The position numbers and the translations under genes were made by a program. From NCBI GenBank assembly GCA_020630615.1, contig JAHDBA010000031.1, positions 1-33,186 of the forward strand: a stretch of 33,186 nucleotides of DNA, written 5' to 3'. Each line of letters opens with the position of its first letter. Within the stretch, counting starts at the first letter, position 1. This document shows positions 8,590 through 17,036 of the stretch, piece after piece. Source of the stretch: Myxococcota bacterium. GTDB taxonomy: Bacteria > Myxococcota > UBA727 > JAHDBA01. The notes under the pieces were generated by a model. That model made no database searches. It was not told the origin of the DNA and saw nothing but the letters and a program-made list of their open reading frames with translations.

Positions 8590-9150
8590 ATGATCTTGCC
8601 GACTCAAGAAGTAGACCCTCAACGAATCCGGGCTTGGCTATATTTGCTTTTCGTCCTAGGAGTCCAGGCATGTGGTGTTGAGAGCGAGTATGGCAATGCC
8701 TTTGTTTCCATTGTTTCACTTGAAGAATGCGAGATTGATGCAAACGGTCACTTTTGTGATGTCAGCGCAGAGCGTCGTGTAGAAGGGTTGCTGTATACCC
8801 GTGATGATGAACACCTCATATTAACGTCATATCAATCTGGCGAAGCTTTTGTGACTCTCTTTGAACGAGTGGAGGATACGATTTGGGTGCATTCAAATAG
8901 TGTTCGAGAAGGCGAAGGAGATTCCAGCCTCGCATGCGTGAGAACAGAAACACGCGAAGTCGTTGTTGAAGAAATTGTGTTGGAGAGCAGCACCACGAAT
9001 GGTTGTCTGACGTTTGAAGGTCGCGAGCGCATCGTGGAGGAATGGTCCGATGGCTGTGGTCTCAATCCGCGAGAGAGAATCATGCGCTGGGAACCTGTGG
9101 TGGAGTGTGACGACCAGTTGAATGGCTGGTTGTTCGCGGAAGATTCTTGA
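8590..9150 (+). CDS. Small lipoprotein, third of three tandem copies
   Basis: A 186-residue protein starting at an ATG behind the strong GGGAGGGGAG ribosome site, 12 bases after the previous gene. The hydrophobic segment WLYLLFVLGVQAC ends in the likely lipidated Cys28, after an unusually acidic-neutral N-region. The mature start EECEIDANGHFCDV aligns with copy 2, and three more cysteines follow (LAC, NGC, DGC) plus a C-terminal VECDD. Probably arose with its two neighbours by tandem duplication and strong divergence. Function unknown. Confidence 0.75.
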   Translation: MILPTQEVDPQRIRAWLYLLFVLGVQACGVESEYGNAFVSIVSLEECEIDANGHFCDVSAERRVEGLLYTRDDEHLILTSYQSGEAFVTLFERVEDTIWVHSNSVREGEGDSSLACVRTETREVVVEEIVLESSTTNGCLTFEGRERIVEEWSDGCGLNPRERIMRWEPVVECDDQLNGWLFAEDS

Positions 9151-9209
9151 CAAGTGGATGCTCACGAATGAGGCTATGCATCATTCTATCGTTTTAATGT
9201 GAGGTTTTT

Positions 9210-10022
9210 ATGAAAGTTGCGGTATTTATTTCTGGACGAAGTTTTTATACGGGGTGGCGCGACGCGACGCAGGGGCGTCGCATCAACTTCGAATCCATGG
9301 CCGAGTGGTTGGCTGAACATATCGGTGCACAACAAGTTATTGGTATCAACTATTTTACGGCTTTGGATGCATCCGGGGATCGAGACCAAAGTGACAAGCT
9401 GGTCGCATTTCTCGAGGTGCTTGAGTTGCAACCTGGGTTTCATGTTCGTAAAGTGGGTAGGCGTTCAGGACGTGTTCAATGTGGAGATTGTGGTGCTGAC
9501 GTTCGAGTTCCCTCGGATATCGAGGCCGATACCCTCTTGGTCGCTTCTGCACTACAGCTTGCTGCGGTCGATGCATTTGATGCTGCTTTGTTTGTATCGA
9601 TTTCGCATGAACATGTTCCAGCAATCGAGTCGCTCGCGACTTTGGGTAAGCCTTCCTATGTTGCGAGTTGGGGACAAGCAGGGGTTTCCCATCGCGTGCG
9701 AAAAGCCGCTCATCAATATATTGATTTGAATGAGGGCCTCGAGCAATTCGCAGAAGACGGAGACGATGATGCCTTTTGGGACGATGATGCACTCTATGAT
9801 GAGACATGCCAGATTTTTCTCGATGAGCTTCGTGCGGCAGAACGTAAGTTTCAGGGCGGTTATGTTGGGCTCGGATATTTCGTGACCAAATGGCGTTCGA
9901 CAGAGCTAAGTCCTTCACCGGACATTCGCCGAAAAGTACTAGAAGACCTTATTGAGACCGGCGACATCGAGGCTTATGAGGCGACAGATGGGGCTCAAGC
10001 GATACGTGTTCAAGCCACCTGA
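9210..10022 (+). CDS. NYN/DUF88 (LabA-like) protein with altered active site
   Basis: A 270-residue cytoplasmic protein of the PIN-like NYN/LabA (DUF88) group, whose active members are metal-dependent nucleases. Family features in order: the beta-1 strand KVAVFISGRSFYTGWR, YFTALDASGD, FLEVLELQPGFHV, the CxxCG knuckle (91-94), EADTLLVASAL with Asp107, the AALFVSISHEHVPAIE segment and the tail W-x2-AGVSHRVRKAA. Two key acidic sites differ: Asp of the usual FIDGxN is Ser8, and the usual SGDxDxxP is SISHEHVP (130-136). Asp107 remains. An acidic loop (182-198) and a C-terminal extension follow. The ATG has GAGG eight to nine bases upstream. It may be non-catalytic and work in RNA binding or regulation; that is inference. 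Confidence 0.8.
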   Translation: MKVAVFISGRSFYTGWRDATQGRRINFESMAEWLAEHIGAQQVIGINYFTALDASGDRDQSDKLVAFLEVLELQPGFHVRKVGRRSGRVQCGDCGADVRVPSDIEADTLLVASALQLAAVDAFDAALFVSISHEHVPAIESLATLGKPSYVASWGQAGVSHRVRKAAHQYIDLNEGLEQFAEDGDDDAFWDDDALYDETCQIFLDELRAAERKFQGGYVGLGYFVTKWRSTELSPSPDIRRKVLEDLIETGDIEAYEATDGAQAIRVQAT

Positions 10023-10036
10023 GCGAAGCTCGCTTC

Positions 10037-10059
10037 GGTCTTGCGAGCTGCGCAAGGCC
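10037..10059. terminator. Hairpin between convergent genes, possible terminator
   Basis: GGTCTTGCG (10037-10045) pairs with CGCAAGGCC (10051-10059) through nine base pairs including one wobble, with a five-base loop. A smaller CGAAG/CTTCG hairpin with a CTCG loop precedes it (10024-10037). There is only a short TTTT some bases downstream on the + strand, so intrinsic termination is plausible but weak; the position 15 bases after the NYN stop supports a 3'-end role. Confidence 0.45.
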
Positions 10060-10090
10060 ACTCGTTTTGACTGGGGCCTGCAGGTCGCAC

Positions 10091-11275
10091 TCACTTCACA
10101 TGACGATCGTTGCTTTGCTTCGATACTTCAGAAAGATAGGGCGTTAAAACCTTGACTAAGGCATCTGCACCATCACGAACTCGAGGTGACTTTTTGAGTT
10201 TATTGACGAGTTGAGACCAAAGAGCATCCGCATGCGGCACAATCGTATTGCCAGACGGGAGTCGTAGATATTCGTTATCGAGCCTATGGCATGCAAGAAG
10301 TACAGAACCTAGCTTAGCGCCTTTGTCGGAAAAGCTCTTTGTAAAATGTAGCATCGAGTTTGTGGCCAAGAGAGCATCACGCCATGCTGCTGTGAGGGCG
10401 AGGTGGGTCGTGATTTCCATAATGCGTTGAATCCACAGCGGTCGAATACTTTCCCCCAACGCTAGAAAAACATTGTCCGCAAGCGCTTCACCGTAACGTA
10501 CCCAGTCGAGTTCAAAGGCCCGCTCACAGATCCATCGTGCCAAGTCACGGTTCTCAAGCAAAAGCATTGATGCATCGACGCGACTTGAGTTGCAATGGCC
10601 GGGTGGGAAGAGAGAAAGTTCTGCAACATCGTGGCATCCAGTATAGGCCCAGACACTTAAGGGCGAGAGAAGAAAGGCTTGTGAGAAACCCTGAAGTACG
10701 AGGGAGCGAATGCGCGGGTCTGGTAAGGTGTCAATCGTATGTAAGACAGAGCGCTGCGTGGTACGGACGTCGCCGCCGAAGAGTTTATAAAAGCGACTTT
10801 CAAAGCTCGAGGGTTTTTCTTCGAGATCAAGTTGTCGTTCTTTGAAGGATACAAACCAGTCTGCCACGGTGGCACGCATTGGCATTTCAAAGATCAAGTG
10901 TCGAAAGAAGGCATGACCCGGATGATGTGTCAGTGGAATACTGTTCCCAAAGTACAGGGTATGTTCAAGGAAATTTTGTGTCTTGGCCCAACTGGCATCG
11001 CAATCCGGGTTCATCGCTACGCAGAGCTGATAGACGAAGAGCAAGCATGACCAATCACCTCGAGAGGGCGCTGGAATCTCGATATTGCATTGCCCTCGAC
11101 CAAAGCGAAATAAGGCGTGATGAAAATCCTCAGCCAACATACTGGCCGTCAATGCATCCGCAATCTCGGCTAGGTCCCTGGGTTGGAGAAAGTTGCTGAC
11201 ACTTGCACTTTCACCTTGCAGCAGAGGAAAGGCAAACTCATCGAGTAACTTTTGCGCACTCTTTTCAGCGGTCAT
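10091..11275 (-). CDS. Unrecognised helical cytoplasmic protein
   Basis: A 394-residue protein without signal peptide or membrane segments. It appears largely alpha-helical, with repeated aromatic and leucine-rich helices (DFHHALFRFGRG, HAFFRHLIFEMP, WVRYGEALADNVFLALG), reminiscent of helical-repeat scaffolds, but no family was recognised. It starts at ATG 11275, with AAGGG five to six bases upstream and 19 bases after the preceding gene's stop, so the two are probably one transcription unit. The C-terminus is basic (KKSPRVRDG ... SNDRHVK). It may partner the upstream 569-residue protein. Confidence 0.7.
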   Translation of the reverse strand: MTAEKSAQKLLDEFAFPLLQGESASVSNFLQPRDLAEIADALTASMLAEDFHHALFRFGRGQCNIEIPAPSRGDWSCLLFVYQLCVAMNPDCDASWAKTQNFLEHTLYFGNSIPLTHHPGHAFFRHLIFEMPMRATVADWFVSFKERQLDLEEKPSSFESRFYKLFGGDVRTTQRSVLHTIDTLPDPRIRSLVLQGFSQAFLLSPLSVWAYTGCHDVAELSLFPPGHCNSSRVDASMLLLENRDLARWICERAFELDWVRYGEALADNVFLALGESIRPLWIQRIMEITTHLALTAAWRDALLATNSMLHFTKSFSDKGAKLGSVLLACHRLDNEYLRLPSGNTIVPHADALWSQLVNKLKKSPRVRDGADALVKVLTPYLSEVSKQSNDRHVK

Positions 11276-11294
11276 CGTGTCCCTTCATAATTAC

Positions 11295-13004
11295 TCATCG
11301 GTCATCACTAATATTTGAGTCGGAATCCAGAGTTGATGTACCCGCGGGACCCGCAATGGCCTTTCGAGGAATTGTCTTCGGGCCTCGCCAAAGAGAAAAG
11401 CGACTCATCGAAGCAAACTCAAGTTCGCCCGGGGAGTTCGCCTGAGGTGTGCTTTGTGGCTCCCACAAAAGTTCATCCAGTGCCTCTGAGCGTGCAACAA
11501 CAGATGCTCTTGAAAGCAATCCAAGGTCATCCAAAGAGAAGCATTTCCACCTTTGTGTTTCCTCATCGAAAAGGACCGCATCGCGTTTTTCAAGTTGAAA
11601 ATGCTCGCGGAGCCGATCTTTTAGCAGCGTTATTGGGGCTAGGGTTGTTCCGGTTGGAAGATAGATAGACTCACCAATATCATAGTAATGGCGACCCAAA
11701 GGAAAGGATCGGATATCAAATTGAGACCAAAGACAGATGGAGTCTTCAGAAAGTCCTGAACGATATGCCTCCAGTAAAACGCGAGGAACAACATAGAGAA
11801 GTTCGGCAAACATTTTAAACTTATCCAGTGGAATAAGCGAAAGCGTTGGAATGGCATGGGGCTCGACCGATTTCACAACCCGCACATCGATCGGCAAGGT
11901 TGGCAAATTGGAAAAACCCATTGGAGGAATGTTCCCGCCCAATTCCTTATTCGAAGTGGTGTTTAAGACTTCAGCATCGAGCTCGCGTTTCTTTTGCTCT
12001 TGCGACGACACGTGTAGACTGACGAGGCTTTTTGTGTCGTAGGTGTTCTCAAGCTGGAGCTCGAGAACATGTTCTTGAGTACGTTCCCCTGTCCACAGGC
12101 TGATGTGACGACTCGGGTTCTCGCCTCCACTACCTTTGGAAAGAACAGTTGAGAAACTCGCTAAGGGGAGGGGATGGGTGTAGCCGTATGCAACCGCCGC
12201 ATGCTCTCCATGTTTCTGAAAAATTTGAATCCCGGGTGTCTCGTGTAGAATCCTTGCGTAACGATCGGGTAGCTCTTTGCATTCTCCCCACAAATAAAGG
12301 CCCTTTGAGTTTGCTAGAGAGAAATTGTCCACCCCAGCTCCGGTCTTTTGACCGGGGCTTGCGTGCATGTCTTTTCGCCTCGCGTAGCCCAATGAAGAAT
12401 CGATTTTCCGTCGGTTTAAGAATGACAACACATGCGTCGCGAGACCTTCATGAAAAAGTATTGCGACATCCCGATGCATGTCGTCATTTTTTTGATCTCG
12501 TTTAACTGCTTGTGTTGAAAGGAGCACCCTCCGAAGCTCGAGCCGTTCTTGCTCGATCCACCGTGTGTCCCCGTCAAGGTCAAGCGCATAAAACTCGGGA
12601 GATTTTGGAGCCTTGGGCTCTGCTTCACCATTGATCAGATCATACCCGTATGGGGCTTCGCGATCTCGGTATCGTAACAAAATGCGATTCGCGCAGGCAA
12701 ACACGCGGCCGCCAAAGAGACGCGTCGCATCAGCGATTTGATCGGCCCCACGGCTGTCATGGACGACAAAGCGTAGAATTACTCCGACGGAGTTATCTTT
12801 CGCATTGCGCACTCTCTCGATCGATAGCCCTTCAAAAAGTGTTCTGGCCGAAATCTTAGAAGCGAGGGCCTCCAGCATTCGAACAGATTTATAAAGCGTT
12901 GGCATGTATGCTGCCAAGGAATCCCCAATAAGAACATTGCGGCGATCTCGGCGGAATCCGCTAACATTTGGTGTTCGATGGGTTGCCTCTATTGGTCTTA
13001 GCAT
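11295..13004 (-). CDS. Unrecognised 569-residue cytoplasmic protein
   Basis: No signal peptide, lipobox or membrane segment. The N-terminal third mixes short helices and strands ([37 protein letters not shown]); the middle is rich in charged residues and histidines ([34 protein letters not shown]), and the C-terminus is Ser-rich and disordered-looking. No catalytic motif or family was recognised. First gene of a two-gene unit with the 394-residue protein. The start at 13004 lacks a good ribosome site, and lies only 42 bases from the divergent uvrA start, so their promoters must share or overlap that gap or lie within the genes. Confidence 0.7.
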   Translation of the reverse strand: MLRPIEATHRTPNVSGFRRDRRNVLIGDSLAAYMPTLYKSVRMLEALASKISARTLFEGLSIERVRNAKDNSVGVILRFVVHDSRGADQIADATRLFGGRVFACANRILLRYRDREAPYGYDLINGEAEPKAPKSPEFYALDLDGDTRWIEQERLELRRVLLSTQAVKRDQKNDDMHRDVAILFHEGLATHVLSFLNRRKIDSSLGYARRKDMHASPGQKTGAGVDNFSLANSKGLYLWGECKELPDRYARILHETPGIQIFQKHGEHAAVAYGYTHPLPLASFSTVLSKGSGGENPSRHISLWTGERTQEHVLELQLENTYDTKSLVSLHVSSQEQKKRELDAEVLNTTSNKELGGNIPPMGFSNLPTLPIDVRVVKSVEPHAIPTLSLIPLDKFKMFAELLYVVPRVLLEAYRSGLSEDSICLWSQFDIRSFPLGRHYYDIGESIYLPTGTTLAPITLLKDRLREHFQLEKRDAVLFDEETQRWKCFSLDDLGLLSRASVVARSEALDELLWEPQSTPQANSPGELEFASMSRFSLWRGPKTIPRKAIAGPAGTSTLDSDSNISDDR

Positions 13005-13046
13005 GCGCTTAGGTTAGCGTGCGTCTCAACAGGGGCCAAATCTGAC

Positions 13047-15869
13047 ATGAAAAAATCGATTGAAATCCGTGGTGCGCGTGCGCACAACCTCAAAAACATC
13101 GACGTGAGCCTTCCTCGCGACAAGCTGATCGTGTTTACGGGTCTTTCCGGCTCAGGAAAAAGCTCGCTTGCTTTTGACACCATCTATGCAGAAGGCCAAC
13201 GGCGTTACGTTGAGTCGCTTTCAAGCTATGCGCGCCAGTTTTTGTCCATGCAGCAAAAGCCCGATGTGGACGCCATCGAAGGGCTGTCCCCGGCAATTAG
13301 TATCGAGCAGAAAACAACCTCAAGAAACCCGCGTTCCACTGTTGCAACAGTGACAGAGATTTCGGATTACCTTCGCCTCCTCTATGCAAGGGTTGGGGAT
13401 GTTCATTGTTATCGCTGTGGCAAAGCAATCGTTCAGCGGAGTTCCACAGAGATTGTGAACGGGATTCTCAAAGATATGGAGGGACAGAAACTTTCCATTC
13501 TGGCGCCCGTCGTCCGGCAACGCAAGGGCGAATATAAAAAGCTCCTTCAGTCATTGGCTAAAGAAGGATTTGCACGCGTGCGTATCGATGGCGAAGATCA
13601 CATGCTCGATGCCCCACCAGAGCTCAACCGGAAGGTCAAGCATGACATTGACGTGACGGTCGATCGACTTGTGGTGCGCAAAAAAGACCGTGCGCGTCTT
13701 GCGGATGCCGTTGAGCTCGCACTCAAGCGCGCGGAGGGCTATATTGTTTTGGTTAAGCACGAAGAAAAATGTGAGGAACTTCTCAGCGAACATCATGCGT
13801 GTATCGATTGCGGGATTTCCTACCCTGCGATCGAACCACGTTTCTTTTCATTCAATGCTCCACAAGGCGCATGTGGAGACTGCTCAGGTTTAGGGCAACG
13901 CTTTAGCTTTGATGAATCACTCGTGGTGCCAGACCCCAGTCGATCGCTGCAGGAGGGTGCGCTCGCCCCGTGGGGAGGAGCTTGGGAAGGGTTTTACGGC
14001 TCGATGCTAACAGCCGTGGCTAAAAAATATAAATTTAAGATGACCACGCCGTGGCAAGATCTTTCGGAAACACAGAAGAAGGTTGTGCTCTATGGCAGCG
14101 ACGCACCTTTGACTTTTGTGTACGAAGGACGTGATGACGGCAATGCCCACAAGTGGACAAAGGTTTTTGAAGGCGTCATCCCCAACCTTGAGCGACGCCA
14201 TCGTGAAACCCAGTCGGACCGCGCACGTTCGTCCATTGAAGGCTACATGCAACAAGTTCCGTGCGTAACGTGTAAAGGAACACGGCTCAAGCCAGAAGCC
14301 AACTCTGTTTTGGTGAACGGACTCTCTTTGCCGGCGATGACCCATCTATCCATCGAGAACGCAAAAAGCTTTGTTGATAATCTTGGTTTCAAAGGAAATC
14401 AGAAGGTGATTGCCTCGCCGATTTTGAAAGAGATTGGTGACAGGCTTACCTTTCTTGACTCTGTTGGGTTGGGATATTTAACACTGGACCGCTCAGCCGG
14501 TACATTGTCGGGTGGAGAAGCGCAGCGTATTCGTCTTGCTTCTCAGATTGGTTCAGCTTTGATGGGCGTTATGTATGTCCTTGATGAGCCTTCGATTGGG
14601 TTGCATCAACGTGACAACGAAAAACTGATTCAGACTCTGGAGCACTTGAGAGATTTAGGAAACACCGTGATCGTTGTTGAGCACGATGAAGACACGATCC
14701 TGGCTTCGGATTATGTGGTCGATCTCGGCCCTGGAGCTGGCATTGAGGGGGGAGGAGTGGTCGCTGCCGGAACACCGAAAGCAATTATGAAATCCAAAGC
14801 TTCCTTGACTGGAAAGTACCTTAAGGGAATCGAGGGCATCGAGATACCGGAGTCTCGCCGAACAATCGATCCAAAACGTCAACTTGAAATTCGTGGTGCC
14901 TGTGGAAACAACCTCAAGACCATAAATACGAAGATACCCCTAGGCGCTTTAACATGTGTCAGTGGTGTATCCGGATCCGGTAAGAGTTCATTGATTATTG
15001 ATACGCTAACCCCTCACTTGATGGCTGAAATTTACGCTTCGAAGGACCGACCCTTGAAGGTCAAAAGTATTAAGGGGGTTGAGCTTCTGGATAAGGTTAT
15101 TCGAATCGATCAAAAGCCAATTGGTCGAACGCCGCGCTCCAACCCGGCAACCTATACTGGGCTTTTCGACCCGATACGAGCCCTTTTCGCAGACTGCGCA
15201 GAATCTAAGATTCGCGGCTATGGCCCTGGGCGTTTTTCGTTCAATGTAAAAGGGGGGCGCTGCGAAAAGTGCGAAGGCGATGGTATGATCAAAATCGAGA
15301 TGAATTTCCTCGCGGATGTTTATGTTGAATGCGAAGCATGCGAAGGGCGGCGCTACAATCCTGAAACCCTTGCGATTACTTACAGGGACAAGAACATCGC
15401 AGACGTACTCGCGATGTCAGTTGCAGAGGCGCTAGCCTTTTTCAAGGCGCATATTAAGATCGCGCGCCGCCTACAAACACTCGTCGACGTAGGGCTTGGC
15501 TATATCAAACTCGGTCAGTCCGCTACGACTCTTTCTGGGGGCGAAGCGCAACGAATCAAGTTGAGTCGTGAGCTTGGTAAACGACCGACAGGCAAAACCT
15601 TATATATTCTTGACGAACCCACGACAGGCCTTCACTTTCATGACGTCAAGCAGCTTATCGGTGTTCTTCAACGCTTGGTCGACACCGGCAATTCAGTCCT
15701 TGTGATCGAACATAATTTGGATGTCATTAAGTGTGCGGATTGGCTTGTCGACTTGGGGCCTGAGGGCGGTGATGGAGGAGGCGAGATTGTGGCCGAAGGT
15801 CGACCCGAGGATGTTGCGAAGGTGACGAAGTCTCACACGGGACGATTTCTCAGGCGAATGGGACTTTGA
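13047..15869 (+). CDS. uvrA: Excinuclease ABC subunit UvrA
   Basis: Damage-recognition ATPase of nucleotide excision repair, which loads UvrB at DNA lesions. At 940 residues it is full length and has the double ABC layout: Walker [11 protein letters not shown] (31-40) and a second VSGSGKSS (about 641), with [13 protein letters not shown] (about 488) and [15 protein letters not shown] (about 829) signatures and [16 protein letters not shown] Walker B segments. Zinc-binding pairs CIDCG/CGDC in the first half and CEKCEG/CEAC in the second are visible. [12 protein letters not shown] and [11 protein letters not shown] are the usual insertion-domain motifs. ATG 13047 has only a weak, distant AGGGG. 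No uvrB or uvrC is nearby, as is common. epmA follows after 64 bases. Confidence 0.97.
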   Translation: MKKSIEIRGARAHNLKNIDVSLPRDKLIVFTGLSGSGKSSLAFDTIYAEGQRRYVESLSSYARQFLSMQQKPDVDAIEGLSPAISIEQKTTSRNPRSTVATVTEISDYLRLLYARVGDVHCYRCGKAIVQRSSTEIVNGILKDMEGQKLSILAPVVRQRKGEYKKLLQSLAKEGFARVRIDGEDHMLDAPPELNRKVKHDIDVTVDRLVVRKKDRARLADAVELALKRAEGYIVLVKHEEKCEELLSEHHACIDCGISYPAIEPRFFSFNAPQGACGDCSGLGQRFSFDESLVVPDPSRSLQEGALAPWGGAWEGFYGSMLTAVAKKYKFKMTTPWQDLSETQKKVVLYGSDAPLTFVYEGRDDGNAHKWTKVFEGVIPNLERRHRETQSDRARSSIEGYMQQVPCVTCKGTRLKPEANSVLVNGLSLPAMTHLSIENAKSFVDNLGFKGNQKVIASPILKEIGDRLTFLDSVGLGYLTLDRSAGTLSGGEAQRIRLASQIGSALMGVMYVLDEPSIGLHQRDNEKLIQTLEHLRDLGNTVIVVEHDEDTILASDYVVDLGPGAGIEGGGVVAAGTPKAIMKSKASLTGKYLKGIEGIEIPESRRTIDPKRQLEIRGACGNNLKTINTKIPLGALTCVSGVSGSGKSSLIIDTLTPHLMAEIYASKDRPLKVKSIKGVELLDKVIRIDQKPIGRTPRSNPATYTGLFDPIRALFADCAESKIRGYGPGRFSFNVKGGRCEKCEGDGMIKIEMNFLADVYVECEACEGRRYNPETLAITYRDKNIADVLAMSVAEALAFFKAHIKIARRLQTLVDVGLGYIKLGQSATTLSGGEAQRIKLSRELGKRPTGKTLYILDEPTTGLHFHDVKQLIGVLQRLVDTGNSVLVIEHNLDVIKCADWLVDLGPEGGDGGGEIVAEGRPEDVAKVTKSHTGRFLRRMGL

Positions 15870-15933
15870 AAAAGGTCAGGAGCCATGATGGAGTATCCTC
15901 GCGAAGTTTTTGATAGAAATGGGATAATCAATC

Positions 15934-16920
15934 GTGAGTGAACTTGAGACACGTTTACGAATATTTGGGGCTGCTCGAAATGCCCTAAGAGCCTACTTTG
16001 AGAGCCAAGGTTTTTTGGAGCTAACTCCACCATGTTTGGTTCCCTCGAATGCGCCGGAATTGCATATCAACCCTCTCTTTGTTTCGCTGCTTGACGGTTT
16101 TGCTTCACCGGAACCACGAGATGTACAACTGCAGACATCGCCGGAATTGTGGATCAAAAAAGTCCTCGCGCATACGAATATTCAGAAGTGTTACGCGTTG
16201 ACGCCGGTCTTTCGAGACGGAGAAGGTGGCGAATGGCATCAACCAGAATTTACAATGCTCGAATGGTATGAACCGGGTGACTCAACCAGGCTTTTAGCAA
16301 AGCGTTTTTATGAAATCCTCGAAACCTTGAATGATGTAGTTGGAAGGGAGCCTCTTCGGGACGTGCAAAATCTCAATTACATAGATGCATTAACGGCAGT
16401 TTTTCCAGAGCTTGATATGAAAGAGTACTGGAACTCAAATTCTCCCAAAGACTATATCGAAGGCGCGATTGGAAAGAGCTTGCGATGGCCAAAAGATGTG
16501 AGCCATCTGGAAGGTATAGATTTATTGTGGAGTGCTTTTGTCGAGCCTGAGTTGAATGAGAAGCGTTTACCGCTTTGCGTACACAATTGGCTTGCAGAGC
16601 AGGCCTCGCTAGCAGAGATAGACCCGCTTTCAGGTTTTGCTAAACGGGTCGAGGGCTATTTGCATGGTGTGGAGCTCATGAATGGCTTTGTTGAACTCCG
16701 TGATAGAGACACGCAGCGAGAGCGTTTTCAAGCGGTTCAAGCGATGCGAGAGCTCAAGGGGCAACGTCGCGTTGCCATCGATCAAGAGTTTATTGCGTCT
16801 CTCACAACGTTGCCTCGCTGTGTGGGTGCAGCTTTAGGATTTGAACGCGCACTTTCGACTCTATGTGATGCAAAATCACTGATGTCTGAACGGAGCTTAC
16901 TCGTGTCTAGCAAACCTTGA
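15934..16920 (+). CDS. epmA: EF-P (R)-beta-lysine ligase EpmA (LysRS paralogue)
   Basis: A truncated class II lysyl-tRNA synthetase relative that, in gamma-proteobacteria, attaches (R)-beta-lysine to elongation factor P. 328 residues match E. coli EpmA (325), and there is no anticodon-binding domain. Visible are LQTSPELWIKKVLAH, the motif 2 loop FRDGEGGEWHQPEFTMLEWY, VELMNGFVELRDRDTQRERF and motif 3 GAALGFERAL. GTG start at 15934, with a weak GGGAT site. The partner aminomutase epmB and efp are not in the window, so this assignment rests on the protein alone; a stand-alone function cannot be excluded. A bidirectional terminator follows. Confidence 0.88.
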   Translation: MSELETRLRIFGAARNALRAYFESQGFLELTPPCLVPSNAPELHINPLFVSLLDGFASPEPRDVQLQTSPELWIKKVLAHTNIQKCYALTPVFRDGEGGEWHQPEFTMLEWYEPGDSTRLLAKRFYEILETLNDVVGREPLRDVQNLNYIDALTAVFPELDMKEYWNSNSPKDYIEGAIGKSLRWPKDVSHLEGIDLLWSAFVEPELNEKRLPLCVHNWLAEQASLAEIDPLSGFAKRVEGYLHGVELMNGFVELRDRDTQRERFQAVQAMRELKGQRRVAIDQEFIASLTTLPRCVGAALGFERALSTLCDAKSLMSERSLLVSSKP

Positions 16921-16984
16921 TGTGTCCATTACCCGAACGGAAGTTTAGATGAACATGGAAAATATATTTAAGAAGTTGTGAATT

Positions 16985-17015
16985 AAAAAGAACGCCCGCT
17001 ATCGACGTTCTTTTT
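16985..17015. terminator. Bidirectional intrinsic terminator
   Basis: AAAAAGAACG (16985-16994) pairs perfectly with CGTTCTTTTT (17006-17015) around an 11-base loop. T runs are present on both strands, so it can end epmA on + and the lipoprotein gene on -. Confidence 0.85.
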
Positions 17016-17036
17016 TCGTGTTCTGAAGGTGGAAGC

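Noticed and set aside
8144..8743. 199-codon - strand frame opposite the lipoprotein genes
   Set aside because: No ribosome site, His/Arg-rich shadow composition; the + strand genes have signal peptides and strong ribosome sites.
9288..9295. TTCGAATC, resembling a tRNA T-loop
   Set aside because: Within the NYN reading frame and no cloverleaf can be drawn around it; no tRNA genes were found in the window.
10091..13004. Reading the gene pair as part of a MoxR/vWA-type system
   Set aside because: No AAA ATPase or vWA gene is in the window and no recognisable domain supports it.
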